From Desulfonatronospira sp964577315 (GTDB taxonomy: Bacteria; Desulfobacterota; Desulfovibrionia; Desulfovibrionales; Desulfonatronovibrionaceae), in the NCBI GenBank assembly GCA_964577315.1, contig CAZNYT010000073.1, forward strand, positions 1 to 10,926: a DNA stretch of 10,926 nt, written 5' to 3'. Within the stretch, counting starts at the first letter, position 1. Each line of letters begins with the position of its first letter. The notes under the pieces were generated by a model. That model made no database searches. It saw only the letters and a list, made by a program, of their open reading frames with translations, and had not been told where the DNA came from. Positions 1-7,048 of this stretch are shown here, one piece after another. The position numbers and the translations under genes were made by a program.

Positions 1-50
1 AGAAGCTCCATGGCTTTTTTCTGCCGTATCAAGGCGGATCTTACATCCAT
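1..50 (-). CDS. flgN: FlgN-like flagellar export chaperone, N-terminal fragment
   Basis: Only the first 17 codons are in the window; the gene runs off the left edge. The start chosen is the ATG at 50-48, because an AGGAGG lies six bases ahead of it, overlapping the flgJ stop codon. An ATG six bases earlier (56-54) directly abuts that AGGAGG and is too close. The readable residues (MDVRSALIRQKKAMELL) form an amphipathic helix with the RQ-x-x-A-x-x-LL pattern seen at the start of FlgN-family proteins. FlgN chaperones the hook-filament junction proteins FlgK and FlgL. Its place directly after flgJ, where flgM/flgN and then flgK/flgL usually follow, supports this. The rest of the protein is unseen, so it could be another small flagellar protein. 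Confidence 0.5.
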   Translation of the reverse strand, partial: MDVRSALIRQKKAMEL

Positions 51-60
51 GACCATCCTC

Positions 61-1191
61 CTAGGTCTCGGGTTCGCCTATATCCAGGCCGGCCAGCATC
101 CGGTCCTTGATCAGGTTGGGATTCCAGGCCATGTCCCCCTGCCGCACCTCGAAATGCAGATGGGGACCTGTGGATCTGCCCGAATTTCCGGACAAAGCTA
201 TTTCCTGGCCTTGTTGCACTACATCCCCTTCCTGAACCAGATTATCGCTGTTGTGGGCGTAAACGCTCTCCCAGCCCTGGGGATGCTCCACTACCACCTT
301 CTGCCCGTAGCCACCATCTTCACCCGCGAAAGTAACTTCACCCGGCCAGGCAGCTTTTACCGGTGTACCCTCTTCTACAGCAAAATCAATGCCGGGATGC
401 CAGGCCTGCTCACCAGTAAAGGGGTCCTCCCTCCAGCCGAATTCCGAGCTCACCTCTCCCTGAACCGGCATCTCCAGGGGTGGCAGATCGTTGGACTCCT
501 GCTGCGGCTCCGGCTCGGACTCCTTTAGGGAATCCGGCTCTTGCACTGCTTCCAGGTCCATTTGGGTGTCTCTACGTTCCGGGTCCCGAGGCTCATCGCT
601 TTCAGGCTTCAGCTCCGGGGGCTCAGGGACTCTATTCCCGAAATTGACCTCTATCTGTCCGGCCAGCATTTCGGCCCTTTCCCTGGGAGAAATATTCATA
701 TCAAGTATTTCCCGAACCTTCAGGTCGTGTTCCTTGCCGCTTGCGGGATTTTCATTTTCAGCATCGGTTTCAGGGGGCAAATTTTGCCCACCGCCCACAG
801 GGCCAAGCTGGGTCGGGGTATTGGAGCTGGCCTCCACGTTGGATTCTTGCACATGCCCCTTTAAATGTTCGAACAGCATGTCAGCCAGGCCTATGCCTCC
901 CCCGCTCCCGGCCATCTCCTGGGAGAGCTTCTCGTCGAACATGGACATATACATGTCCTTTTCCTGGCTGTGCAGATAGCCCTCCTGGGGCACTGTCTCC
1001 CGCATCTGCTCCCACATCTTCTGGATAAACACCGCCTCGAACTCCTGGCAGGCCTCGCGCAGTTCCTGCTCCTCATTCTGGGCGGAGCTTATCCTCTCCC
1101 GGAGTTGCTTCATCTCCAGGGCCTGGTTGCTGCTTTTGCTCTGTTCCATTTGCTGCAGGCCGTGATCTTGATAAAAGGATGTCATGGTCAT
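61..1191 (-). CDS. flgJ: FlgJ-type rod-binding protein fused to an M23 (LytM) peptidase
   Basis: 376 residues in three parts. Residues about 43-110 are the FlgJ rod-binding domain (EFEAVFIQKMWEQMRET, then a helix ending LADMLFEHL), which caps the growing rod in the periplasm. Residues about 115-240 are a proline- and glutamate-rich linker. Residues about 245-362 are an M23/LytM metallopeptidase: zinc ligands H265 and D269 (HPGID) and H346 of the HLH motif, with H313 and H344 as further active-site histidines. All are present, so it should cleave peptidoglycan peptide bridges to let the rod through. Salmonella FlgJ instead carries a glycan-cleaving domain. The start overlaps the flgI stop as ATGA, with GAGGTGAT directly ahead; a second ATG six bases later (1185) is also possible. 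No signal peptide is visible, as expected for export through the flagellar secretion system. Confidence 0.93.
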   Translation of the reverse strand: MTMTSFYQDHGLQQMEQSKSSNQALEMKQLRERISSAQNEEQELREACQEFEAVFIQKMWEQMRETVPQEGYLHSQEKDMYMSMFDEKLSQEMAGSGGGIGLADMLFEHLKGHVQESNVEASSNTPTQLGPVGGGQNLPPETDAENENPASGKEHDLKVREILDMNISPRERAEMLAGQIEVNFGNRVPEPPELKPESDEPRDPERRDTQMDLEAVQEPDSLKESEPEPQQESNDLPPLEMPVQGEVSSEFGWREDPFTGEQAWHPGIDFAVEEGTPVKAAWPGEVTFAGEDGGYGQKVVVEHPQGWESVYAHNSDNLVQEGDVVQQGQEIALSGNSGRSTGPHLHFEVRQGDMAWNPNLIKDRMLAGLDIGEPET

Positions 1192-2300
1192 ATCACCTCG
1201 AGCTCGGCGTGTAGCGCACCTGAGGCCTTCAAGGTGCGCAGGATGGAAATGAGATCCCTGGGGGTTGCCCCTATGGCGTTCAGGCCATCCACTAATTCAT
1301 TTATGGTAGCCCCTTCTATTAGCTCCAAATGAGCCTCCTCTTCCACTACCTCGATCTCGGTTTCCGGTGCAATTACCGGCTCAGCCTCGGTAAAGGGCAG
1401 GGGCATGAAAACCTCGGGAACTTCCCGGACCATTACTGTCAGAGCGCCGTGAGAGACAGCCACCCGTGAGAGGCGGACCTGCTCCCCGATAACCACGGTT
1501 CCGGTCCTTTCGTCCACCACTACCCTGGCGGGCTGATCCGGAGTGACCTGCAGGTTTTCCAGGGCAGCCATGAAGGGTACCAGATTACCTTGAAACTCCT
1601 GGGGGATGTCCACCTTGACCGTGGAGATATCCTCGGCATAGGCCAAGTTCTGGTCAAAGTGCTGGTTGATGCTCTCGGTCACCTGGGAGGTAGTGGAAAA
1701 ATCCTGCATCTCCAAGTTAACCACGACATGGTCCTGGGTATTGAAATCGTAAGGAACCCCCTTCTCCACTGTAGCTCCGCCCGGAATCCGGGCTACTGTT
1801 GGCACGTTGGTGGTAATTTCTGCCGCTTCCCCTTCCGCGGAAAAGCCTCCTACAGTAAGTTGCCCTTGAGCCAGGGCATAGATGTCCCCGTCCACTCCCC
1901 TAAGCGGGGTTTGAACCAGCACCCCGCCCAGCAGGCTGTCCGCATCACCTATGGAGGATACAGTGATATCCAGGTCGCTGCCTGGCTTAGCAGAAGCAGG
2001 CATGTTCGCAGTCACCATGACAGCGGCCACATTGTCCGAATCCAGATCCGCGGGGTGGACGCTGATTCCCATGCCCTCCAGCATGTTGGCCATGGAGCTG
2101 ACAGTAAACGGGGTGTCTCCGTCGTCACCTGTTCCGTCCAGTCCTACCACCAAGCCGTAACCGATCAATCTATTCTCGTGCACCCCGCTGAAAGAGGCCA
2201 CGTCCTTGAGCCGAACCGATTCTGCCGTTTCCCAAGCTCCCGGCATCAAAACCAAAACTGCGCCCAGAATAAACGCTTTGGCCATATTTTTTACGCTCAT
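1188..2300 (-). CDS. flgI: Flagellar P-ring protein FlgI
   Basis: About 370 residues, normal for FlgI, which forms the ring around the rod in the peptidoglycan layer. After a signal peptide (hydrophobic stretch AFILGAVLVLMPG, cleavage probably near AWETA) come family hallmarks: RLKDVASFSGVHENRLIGYG, LVVGLDGTGD, and a C-terminal end of the form LNAIGATPRDLISILRTLKASGALHAELEVI-type, split here as LNAIGATPRDLISIL and ASGALHAELEVI. I place the start at the ATG at 2300-2298, preceded by AGGTG at six bases. An ATG 13 codons upstream (2339) has only a distant AGAAGG and would put charged residues before the signal peptide. The gene overlaps flgJ by four bases, implying coupled translation, but is separated from flgH by about 230 bases. 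Confidence 0.96.
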   Translation of the reverse strand: MSVKNMAKAFILGAVLVLMPGAWETAESVRLKDVASFSGVHENRLIGYGLVVGLDGTGDDGDTPFTVSSMANMLEGMGISVHPADLDSDNVAAVMVTANMPASAKPGSDLDITVSSIGDADSLLGGVLVQTPLRGVDGDIYALAQGQLTVGGFSAEGEAAEITTNVPTVARIPGGATVEKGVPYDFNTQDHVVVNLEMQDFSTTSQVTESINQHFDQNLAYAEDISTVKVDIPQEFQGNLVPFMAALENLQVTPDQPARVVVDERTGTVVIGEQVRLSRVAVSHGALTVMVREVPEVFMPLPFTEAEPVIAPETEIEVVEEEAHLELIEGATINELVDGLNAIGATPRDLISILRTLKASGALHAELEVI

Positions 2301-2530
2301 AACAAACACCTGGTTATCTTTTTTGTTTACGGTCACCATGATCCATGCAGCCCTTCTTTTTTAGACTTACTCCTGAAATCATGCCTGCGTTGAATTTCTT
2401 TCATTCAACCGGGGTGAGCAGAATTCTTTATTGCTCTGATCATTTTGACCTGGGTTGCGGGCAAAGCCAGCATTAGAATGCATATGTGCGCCTGGAAAAT
2501 ATACCTAAGCACCCTCAAGTATTTGCTGTC
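2301..2530. other. Gap between flgH and flgI with two small hairpins
   Basis: About 230 bases without a supported gene, unusual inside a rod/ring operon. I see a 7-bp perfect inverted repeat GTTGAAT / ATTCAAC (2389-2395 with 2403-2409, 7-base loop) and a weaker GAGCA / TGCTC pair just downstream (from about 2416). Neither is followed by a T-run in the direction of flgI, so neither is a clear terminator. A 34-codon reading frame on the minus strand (ATG near 2483) has no ribosome binding site and I do not call it. Confidence 0.4.
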
Positions 2531-3223
2531 TTAGAACGGCCATACCTTGTCCAATATCCTAGTACCCCAACCAGGTTTCTGCCTGTCTGCCAGTATCCCT
2601 TCCCCATACATCTCTATTTGGGCGTCAGCCATTTGGGTGGACAGGACCGCGTTGTCCGTATCCACGTCTCTGGGTCTAACAAGGCCCCGGACCACAATAA
2701 CCTGATTCTCGTCGTTAACCTTGATGTCTCTAGAGCCTTCCACCTGCAGCACTCCCCCTTCCAGAACCCTGACCACCCGGGCGGAAACAGTAGCGTTGAC
2801 ATTGGCGCTCCTGGAAGTTGAGCCCTCGCCCTCAAATTCACTAACCGAAGAAGCATCCACAGATGCATCTGCTCCGCCCAGTCCGGGGATGGTATCTCCT
2901 TCCATTCCAAACAGTTCCTGGGCTCCCAGGTTCATGCTGGAAGTCCGGTCCGCTTCGGTGTCTGCCTCGCTGCTGGCTTCGGTCTCTTCCACTATGTGCA
3001 CCTGGATCAAGTCCCCTACTTCGCTGGCCCGATAATCCTCGAACAAGTTTTGGGTTCGATTCTTCTGATACAGTGAAGGCGAATCCGCCTCCTCCACCTC
3101 TTCCGGTTCCAGATAGGGTTCTGGGGCATAAGAGGGCTCGGGTGTGGACTGCTTCTGTGCCGGGGAACATGCCCCCAGTATTATCGCCAATCCCAGCAAA
3201 ATTATTATCCGGTACATATTCAT
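2531..3223 (-). CDS. flgH: Flagellar L-ring lipoprotein FlgH
   Basis: 230 residues, the usual FlgH length. A lipoprotein signal peptide ends in the lipobox LGAC with the lipidated cysteine at residue 19. FlgH forms the L-ring in the outer membrane. Family features include the segment LFEDYRASEVGDLIQVHIVE, a serine/threonine-rich middle, the VLQVEGSRDIKVN region and the VRPRDVDTDNAV segment, ending in a short WPF tail. The start is the ATG at 3223-3221, with GGAGG five bases ahead; a TTG four codons earlier is not needed. It begins 19 bases after the flgA stop, so the two are co-transcribed. The region after the cysteine is rich in Pro and Glu, in line with the acidic character of neighbouring proteins. 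Confidence 0.96.
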   Translation of the reverse strand: MNMYRIIILLGLAIILGACSPAQKQSTPEPSYAPEPYLEPEEVEEADSPSLYQKNRTQNLFEDYRASEVGDLIQVHIVEETEASSEADTEADRTSSMNLGAQELFGMEGDTIPGLGGADASVDASSVSEFEGEGSTSRSANVNATVSARVVRVLEGGVLQVEGSRDIKVNDENQVIVVRGLVRPRDVDTDNAVLSTQMADAQIEMYGEGILADRQKPGWGTRILDKVWPF

Positions 3224-3242
3224 CTCAGCCTCCAAGTCTTAG

Positions 3243-4220
3243 TTATCTGGCAGTTACCCTGCTCCCGCTTTCGATCGTGGCTCGTACCTCTTTGTCTGTT
3301 TCCATGTTCCTCACCCTGATCCTGTCTCCTCTTTGTCCGTCCTCCAATGCCCGGGCAGGGACCACCAGGTTTATATATTCGCTGTCATAGGTAAGATCCA
3401 CTTCAGAACCCTCGCTTACCATGGGCACCGGCTCCAGGTATCTTTTCAGGATGGGCCTGCCCTTGCCCACAGTGGAGGTCATTCTCCAGGGCCCGCTCTC
3501 CCCGTCCCAAACCTCGTGCCTGAGGTAGGCCAGGTTCTTCTCCTCGAACCTCACGTCTCCGGGGTCCACTACATCCCCCCGGTTTAAAGGCCGATCCGCG
3601 CAGGCCACTGTAACCCATACGTCCACGAAAACGTTCCCAGTGTGCCTGCGCACCAGCTCCCCATGTCCGTCCCGAACCACGAAGCGCAAGGTATTCCGGC
3701 CCGGCTGGACATCGTTTACACTCTCAATCTCCACCTCTTCGTAGGCCCGCTCCAAAAATATGGGATCCGGCAAACGAAAATCCCGGAATTCTATTCTTTC
3801 CCCCTTGGAGCTCAACTTGGGCCTTAAATGATCCTTGACCATGTCTTGAAGGTTTTCCTCGTCCAAAACGCTCCTGCCGCTTTGAAAAATCACTTCACTG
3901 GGTATTACAGCGGCCTGGGCTATCTCCCCGATGGTTTCCCGCAGGCGGTTCATGATCTGGGAGCGCTCTATGACAATTCTTTGCCCGGAGCTGGGCGACT
4001 GCCACAACTGAGTATCCTTTATGCTTTGCCAGTGCTCTTCTGCCCGGTCATTCCTGGGAGTGGCGATATCCTCAAACGTGATAACATCGCCAGAAACCGC
4101 CACATACTCTTGGACCCAGAACAAACCTTCATCTGAACCTCCTTGAGCAGGAACGGCCCAGACGAACAAACATAGGGCCGATATCAAGAGTTTGGATGGA
4201 ATCCGGTGTTTTCCTTTCAT
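3243..4220 (-). CDS. flgA: FlgA, chaperone for P-ring assembly
   Basis: 325 residues from the ATG at 4220-4218, which has AGGTG five bases ahead; a TTG ten codons upstream lacks a reason to be preferred. A signal peptide (hydrophobic LLISALCLFVWAVPA after a basic start) sends it to the periplasm, where FlgA is needed to assemble FlgI into the P-ring. The C-terminal ~130 residues hold the SAF-type domain and FlgA signature: RPLNRGDVVDPGDVRF, then GKGRPILKRYLEPVP, INLVVPARALEDGQRGDRIRVRN. The N-terminal half (about 30-190) is longer than in enteric FlgA (about 220 residues in total), a size that to my knowledge also occurs in delta-proteobacteria. It stands first after the 300-base gap that follows flgG and is followed closely by flgH. 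Confidence 0.93.
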   Translation of the reverse strand: MKGKHRIPSKLLISALCLFVWAVPAQGGSDEGLFWVQEYVAVSGDVITFEDIATPRNDRAEEHWQSIKDTQLWQSPSSGQRIVIERSQIMNRLRETIGEIAQAAVIPSEVIFQSGRSVLDEENLQDMVKDHLRPKLSSKGERIEFRDFRLPDPIFLERAYEEVEIESVNDVQPGRNTLRFVVRDGHGELVRRHTGNVFVDVWVTVACADRPLNRGDVVDPGDVRFEEKNLAYLRHEVWDGESGPWRMTSTVGKGRPILKRYLEPVPMVSEGSEVDLTYDSEYINLVVPARALEDGQRGDRIRVRNMETDKEVRATIESGSRVTAR

Positions 4221-4517
4221 GGCGTCACCTGCTAATTTTCTACCAAGCAAAATAATTAAACTTCACGCTTATTGACTTTATTCCACGCAAAATATTTTTA
4301 TCCCCTGAATATAACTTCTGCATCTTCTTTTATCAGCGGGAATCTGCGAGATCAGCGGCAAAAATCTTGGGATGTGCAGATAGGCAAATTTTTTAACCGC
4401 TGATTCAGCAGATCTTCCCAGATTAGAAAATACTGTCATCAGCAAATGTTATGAGCGGCAACTTTTTTCTTTCTGAAAACAGATATCAGCGGAACTGATG
4501 ACATATGTTAAACCTTT
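4221..4517. repeat. flgG-flgA gap with degenerate ATCAGCGG / ATCTGCG repeats
   Basis: Nearly 300 bases inside the operon without a gene. Copies of an octamer-like unit are seen at 4332-4340 (ATCAGCGGG), 4342-4349 (ATCTGCGA), 4351-4359 (ATCAGCGGC), inverted at 4397-4404 (CCGCTGAT), 4451-4459 (ATGAGCGGC) and 4485-4492 (ATCAGCGG). The first three are spaced nine to ten bases apart. A 9-bp inverted repeat, TGTCATCAG (4434-4442) and CTGATGACA (4495-4503), encloses the last two copies. From memory, this resembles the CAGATT/ATCTGCGG-type intergenic repeats found in many bacteria; I cannot check that here. The part nearest flgA (4221-4330) is AT-rich and shows no convincing promoter. Confidence 0.6.
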
Positions 4518-5300
4518 TTACCTCTTCATCTGATTGGCTATCTGGAGCATTTCATCCGAGGTGGTTATGGACTTGGAATTGATTTCGTAGGCCCTTTGCC
4601 CCATGATCATGTTCACCATCTCGTCCACAAGCTCCACGTTGGAGCCTTCCAGAACACCTTGAGCAATGCTGCCGAAATTATCCTCTCCAGGAACTCCCTC
4701 TGTGGCCGGACCAGAAGCCTCGGTTTCAGCATACAGGTTCCGGCCCATGCTCTTTAAACCGGCAGGATTGATAAAATCGTAAGTCGGAATGTCCACAGAA
4801 GCCAGCTCATTGCCCTCCTTGTCCAGGCAAGCCAGATGACCCTGCTCATCCACCACGATATTCACCGTATCCTGAGGCACATGAAACTCTGGCTGCAGGA
4901 CATAGCCGTTGGCGGTAACTATGCGGCCGTCCTCGTCCAGCTTGAAGTCCCCGGAACGGGTGTACCGGATTTCATCGTTGGCCAGGACCTGGAAAAAGCC
5001 GTCCCCTTCTATTGCCAAGTCCAGGTCATTATCGGTTCGTTCAAAATCCCCTTGGGAAAAAATCTTGTGCGAGCTAACCGGCCTGGTACCCAGCCCCACC
5101 TCAAGACCTGTCGGAATTCTGTCACCATTCAAGGTTTCAGTTCCTGCCACCTGCAGGGTCTGATAGATCATATCCTCAAATTCTGCCCGACTCTTTTTGA
5201 ATCCGGTAGTATTAACGTTGGCCAGGTTATTGGAAGTAACGTCTATATTCATTTGCTGGGCAGCCATACCCGAAGCGGCAGTCCAGAGCGAGCGCATCAT
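4518..5300 (-). CDS. flgG: Flagellar distal rod protein FlgG
   Basis: 260 residues, exactly the usual FlgG length. FlgG builds the distal rod that passes through the P- and L-rings. The N-terminal rod motif (SNNLANVNTTGFKKSRAEF, from residue 23) and the C-terminal motif (GVLEGSNVELVDEMVNMI followed by QRAYEINSKSI, about 215-245) are intact and would pair as the coiled-coil ends of the axial protein. The middle contains the family segments FSQGDFERTDNDLDLAIEG and GFFQV. It is exported by the flagellar type III system, so no signal peptide is expected. GGGGAG lies eight bases before the first ATG; a second ATG follows directly. It begins 53 bases after flgF and is followed by the repeat-filled gap before flgA. 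Confidence 0.97.
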   Translation of the reverse strand: MMRSLWTAASGMAAQQMNIDVTSNNLANVNTTGFKKSRAEFEDMIYQTLQVAGTETLNGDRIPTGLEVGLGTRPVSSHKIFSQGDFERTDNDLDLAIEGDGFFQVLANDEIRYTRSGDFKLDEDGRIVTANGYVLQPEFHVPQDTVNIVVDEQGHLACLDKEGNELASVDIPTYDFINPAGLKSMGRNLYAETEASGPATEGVPGEDNFGSIAQGVLEGSNVELVDEMVNMIMGQRAYEINSKSITTSDEMLQIANQMKR

Positions 5301-5353
5301 AAGCCTTTCTCCCCTTGTGGTTTAATCTTGTTCCTGGTTGTTAGTTCAGACAT

Positions 5354-6139
5354 TTATCTGACAGTACCCACCTGGTTGATCAATTGCTGATCCTTTTCAT
5401 GGGTGGAGGTCATCATCTTTTGCAAGGCCTCGAAATTGCGCATGGTATCAATCATGCTGACCATTGCATGCACCGGCTCCACGTTGGAACCTTCCAGGTA
5501 ACCCTGCTGCACACGGGCCTCCTCTGCAGGTACAGGGGCTACATCCGTGTCTTCCTTAATCTGCAAAAGCTGCTGGCCTTTCTTTTCCAATCCCTGCAGA
5601 TCGGTAAAGGTGGTCAAGTTGATGATATCAATCAGGTCGCCATCAGCCATAACCTCCCCGTCCGGACCGATATGCACGTCTGTGGCATCTTCCGGGATCA
5701 CAATAGGACCACCTTCCCCTTGGAGCTCAAAGTCTTGTCCCGTGCTCAAGGCTCCGGTTTCCGGGTGGCGATAAAACGACCCGTTCCGGGTATAAGCGGT
5801 CTCACCCTCGGGAGTTACCACTTCGAAAAAACCCTCTCCTGCAATGGCCAAATCCAATGGATTGTCAGTTTGTTGCATCTCTCCCTGGCTAAAATCCTGG
5901 TAATTGGGGCTAGGCCTGGTCTGGCTCCTGACCTTGGCCTCGGGCCAGGGCAGCCGGTCCTCCAGGGACAGATTGGGGTCCCCGTAATCCGAGGGATACC
6001 GCACAAACACGTCTTCAAAGGCTGTTTGATCCCTTTTGTATCCAGTGGTATTCACATTGGCCAGATTATTGGATATGGTATTCATACGGGTTTCCTGGGT
6101 CATGGCCCCGAAAAACGCGCTGTACATGCTGTCCTGCAT
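5354..6139 (-). CDS. flgF: Flagellar proximal rod protein FlgF
   Basis: 261 residues from the ATG at 6139-6137, chosen because AAGGAGG lies eight bases ahead and because family members begin with a helix like MQDSMYSAFFGAMTQE. An upstream ATG (6205) would add 22 residues and start before the proposed promoter. The N-terminal rod motif NNLANVNTTGYKRDQTAFE (from residue 24) and C-terminal motif GYLEGSNVEPVHAMVSMI (about 212-230) are complete. FlgF is a proximal rod subunit joining the MS-ring side of the rod to FlgG. It is shorter in the middle region and less conserved than FlgG, as is normal. It is the first gene of the operon in this window; flgB, flgC and fliE are not next to it. Confidence 0.95.
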   Translation of the reverse strand: MQDSMYSAFFGAMTQETRMNTISNNLANVNTTGYKRDQTAFEDVFVRYPSDYGDPNLSLEDRLPWPEAKVRSQTRPSPNYQDFSQGEMQQTDNPLDLAIAGEGFFEVVTPEGETAYTRNGSFYRHPETGALSTGQDFELQGEGGPIVIPEDATDVHIGPDGEVMADGDLIDIINLTTFTDLQGLEKKGQQLLQIKEDTDVAPVPAEEARVQQGYLEGSNVEPVHAMVSMIDTMRNFEALQKMMTSTHEKDQQLINQVGTVR

Positions 6140-6166
6140 AAAATTTTCCTCCTTGTCTGTGATGTT

Positions 6167-6182
6167 AGCAAATTGCAGGCCA
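6167..6182 (-). promoter_or_regulatory. Sigma-54-type (-24/-12) promoter of the flgF operon
   Basis: Read on the minus strand the site is TGGCCTGCAATTTGCT. It matches the RpoN consensus TGGCACG-N4-TTGCW at TGGC, at the following G, and at TTGC and T, with the exact spacing between the GG and GC pairs. The two mismatches are the AC after TGGC. Transcription would start about 12 bases beyond the GC, near 6156, giving a leader of about 17 bases that just includes the AAGGAGG of flgF. Rod and ring genes are RpoN-dependent in several polar flagellates. The bound activator would be an enhancer-binding protein encoded elsewhere. Confidence 0.7.
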
Positions 6183-6276
6183 AAAAATTTTAAAGCCGTA
6201 TCCATGCATTTAGTTTCCTGTTAATCCGCAGTATACAAGGCTTTTCATAAAACAAATGAATAAGAAGGAGGTTTGC

Positions 6277-6996
6277 ATGCGCTTGACTAAGCCCTTTTTT
6301 GGGAAAATTTTTCTGCTTGTAATAGGCCTTTTCATGTTTTCTCCCTCTCTAGTCTCCCTTAAAGGAGGTGATTTTATGCTCTTCAAGAAAGCCCAGGCCC
6401 AGGACACCATTGAGTTGCCGGATTTTTCGGTTGAAGGCGAAATAAGCCTGGAAAAGGCCCTGGACCTGAGAAAATCCACCCGCAGCTTCACCGACGAATC
6501 CTTGACCCTGGAAGAAGCTGCCCAGCTTCTATGGGCCGCCCAAGGGGTAAATCGTCCTGAAAAGGATTACAGAACCGCTCCTTCAGCCGGAGCCACTTTT
6601 CCTCTGGAAGTTTACCTAGCCGCCGGGAATGTGGATGGTTTGGAGCCTGGGGTGTATCGTTACCTGCCCTTGGAGCATAAATTGGAAAAGGTCCGCTCCG
6701 GAGATCCCAGAGCCGATCTGCACGCACAGGCCCTGCGCCAGTCTCCGGTTAGACAGGCACCTGCGGTAATAGCCATCGCCGGGATCTACGAGCGCACTAC
6801 CGGAAGATACGGAGAACGGGGAAAACAGTACGTGCATAACGAAGTGGGACATGCAGGACAGAATGTTCAGCTCCAGAGCGCTGCCCTGGACCTGGGATCA
6901 GTGGTCATCGGGGCATTTAGCGAGTCCGGGGTGCAGCAGGTCCTGGGGCTTGAATCCAATGAAGTCCCGTTCTACCTAATGCCAGTGGGAAGATAG
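6277..6996 (+). CDS. SagB-type FMN nitroreductase with probable signal peptide
   Basis: 239 residues from the ATG at 6277, which has AAGGAGG five bases ahead; an ATG at 6256 is weaker. Residues 1-41 look like a long signal peptide (basic start, hydrophobic IFLLVIGLFMF, possible cleavage after AQA at 41). The rest is a SagB/ThcOx-family nitroreductase domain: RKSTRSF at 65-71 (binds FMN phosphate in this superfamily), PSAGATFPLEVY at 102-113, YGERGKQYVHNE and GHAGQN about 178-196, and a closing YLMPVGR. SagB enzymes of streptolysin S clusters oxidise azolines to azoles, but no cyclodehydratase or precursor peptide gene is near, so this is an orphan member whose substrate is unknown. It is transcribed divergently from flgF. 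A second strong start lies at codon 34 (see internal site). Confidence 0.88.
   Translation: MRLTKPFFGKIFLLVIGLFMFSPSLVSLKGGDFMLFKKAQAQDTIELPDFSVEGEISLEKALDLRKSTRSFTDESLTLEEAAQLLWAAQGVNRPEKDYRTAPSAGATFPLEVYLAAGNVDGLEPGVYRYLPLEHKLEKVRSGDPRADLHAQALRQSPVRQAPAVIAIAGIYERTTGRYGERGKQYVHNEVGHAGQNVQLQSAALDLGSVVIGAFSESGVQQVLGLESNEVPFYLMPVGR
6361..6378 (+). promoter_or_regulatory. Perfect internal Shine-Dalgarno and in-frame ATG
   Basis: AAAGGAGGTGA at 6361-6371 is fully complementary to the 3' end of 16S rRNA and lies at optimal distance (seven bases from GGAGG) from the in-frame ATG at 6376. Initiation here would give a 206-residue nitroreductase lacking the hydrophobic leader, which would stay in the cytoplasm. 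It is a better site than the one used for the full-length protein. The sequence also encodes KGGD, which is unusual in the C-region of a signal peptide. Confidence 0.75.
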
Positions 6997-7018
6997 TCCT
7001 AGGAATGTAATACAAGAT

Positions 7019-7048
7019 GCAACTGCAAAAAGTCCTTTTTGCAGTTGC
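7019..7048 (+). terminator. Perfect 14-bp hairpin after the nitroreductase gene
   Basis: GCAACTGCAAAAAG (7019-7032) pairs without mismatch with CTTTTTGCAGTTGC (7035-7048) across a two-base centre, 22 bases after the stop codon. The T-run is inside the 3' arm rather than after it, so it is an atypical intrinsic terminator, but position and stability suit transcript end formation or 3' end protection. Confidence 0.6.

Noticed and set aside
540..740. FlgM-like segment hidden in the FlgJ linker (around residues 160-185)
   Set aside because: The helix SPRERAEMLAGQI lacks the conserved pattern of FlgM sigma-28 binding helices; more likely a plain linker helix.
1590..2393. Long plus-strand frame opposite flgI
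   Set aside because: It lies entirely antisense to a clear flgI with no start signal or recognisable protein; a shadow of codon bias.
2479..2493. Second sigma-54 site in the flgH-flgI gap (minus strand AGGCGCACATATGCA)
   Set aside because: The distance between GG and GC is one base short and the first T is missing; such spacing normally abolishes RpoN binding.
4273..4300. TTGACT with AT-rich -10 region on the plus strand in the flgG-flgA gap
   Set aside because: It would transcribe into flgG antisense and the -10 is poor; likely chance in AT-rich DNA.
5384..6193. Long plus-strand frame opposite flgF
   Set aside because: Antisense to an intact FlgF with conserved motifs; no family resemblance.
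6277..6996. SagB gene as part of an azole-modified peptide cluster
   Set aside because: No cyclodehydratase, precursor peptide or transporter is present on either side; the gene stands alone with flagellar and lipoprotein genes.
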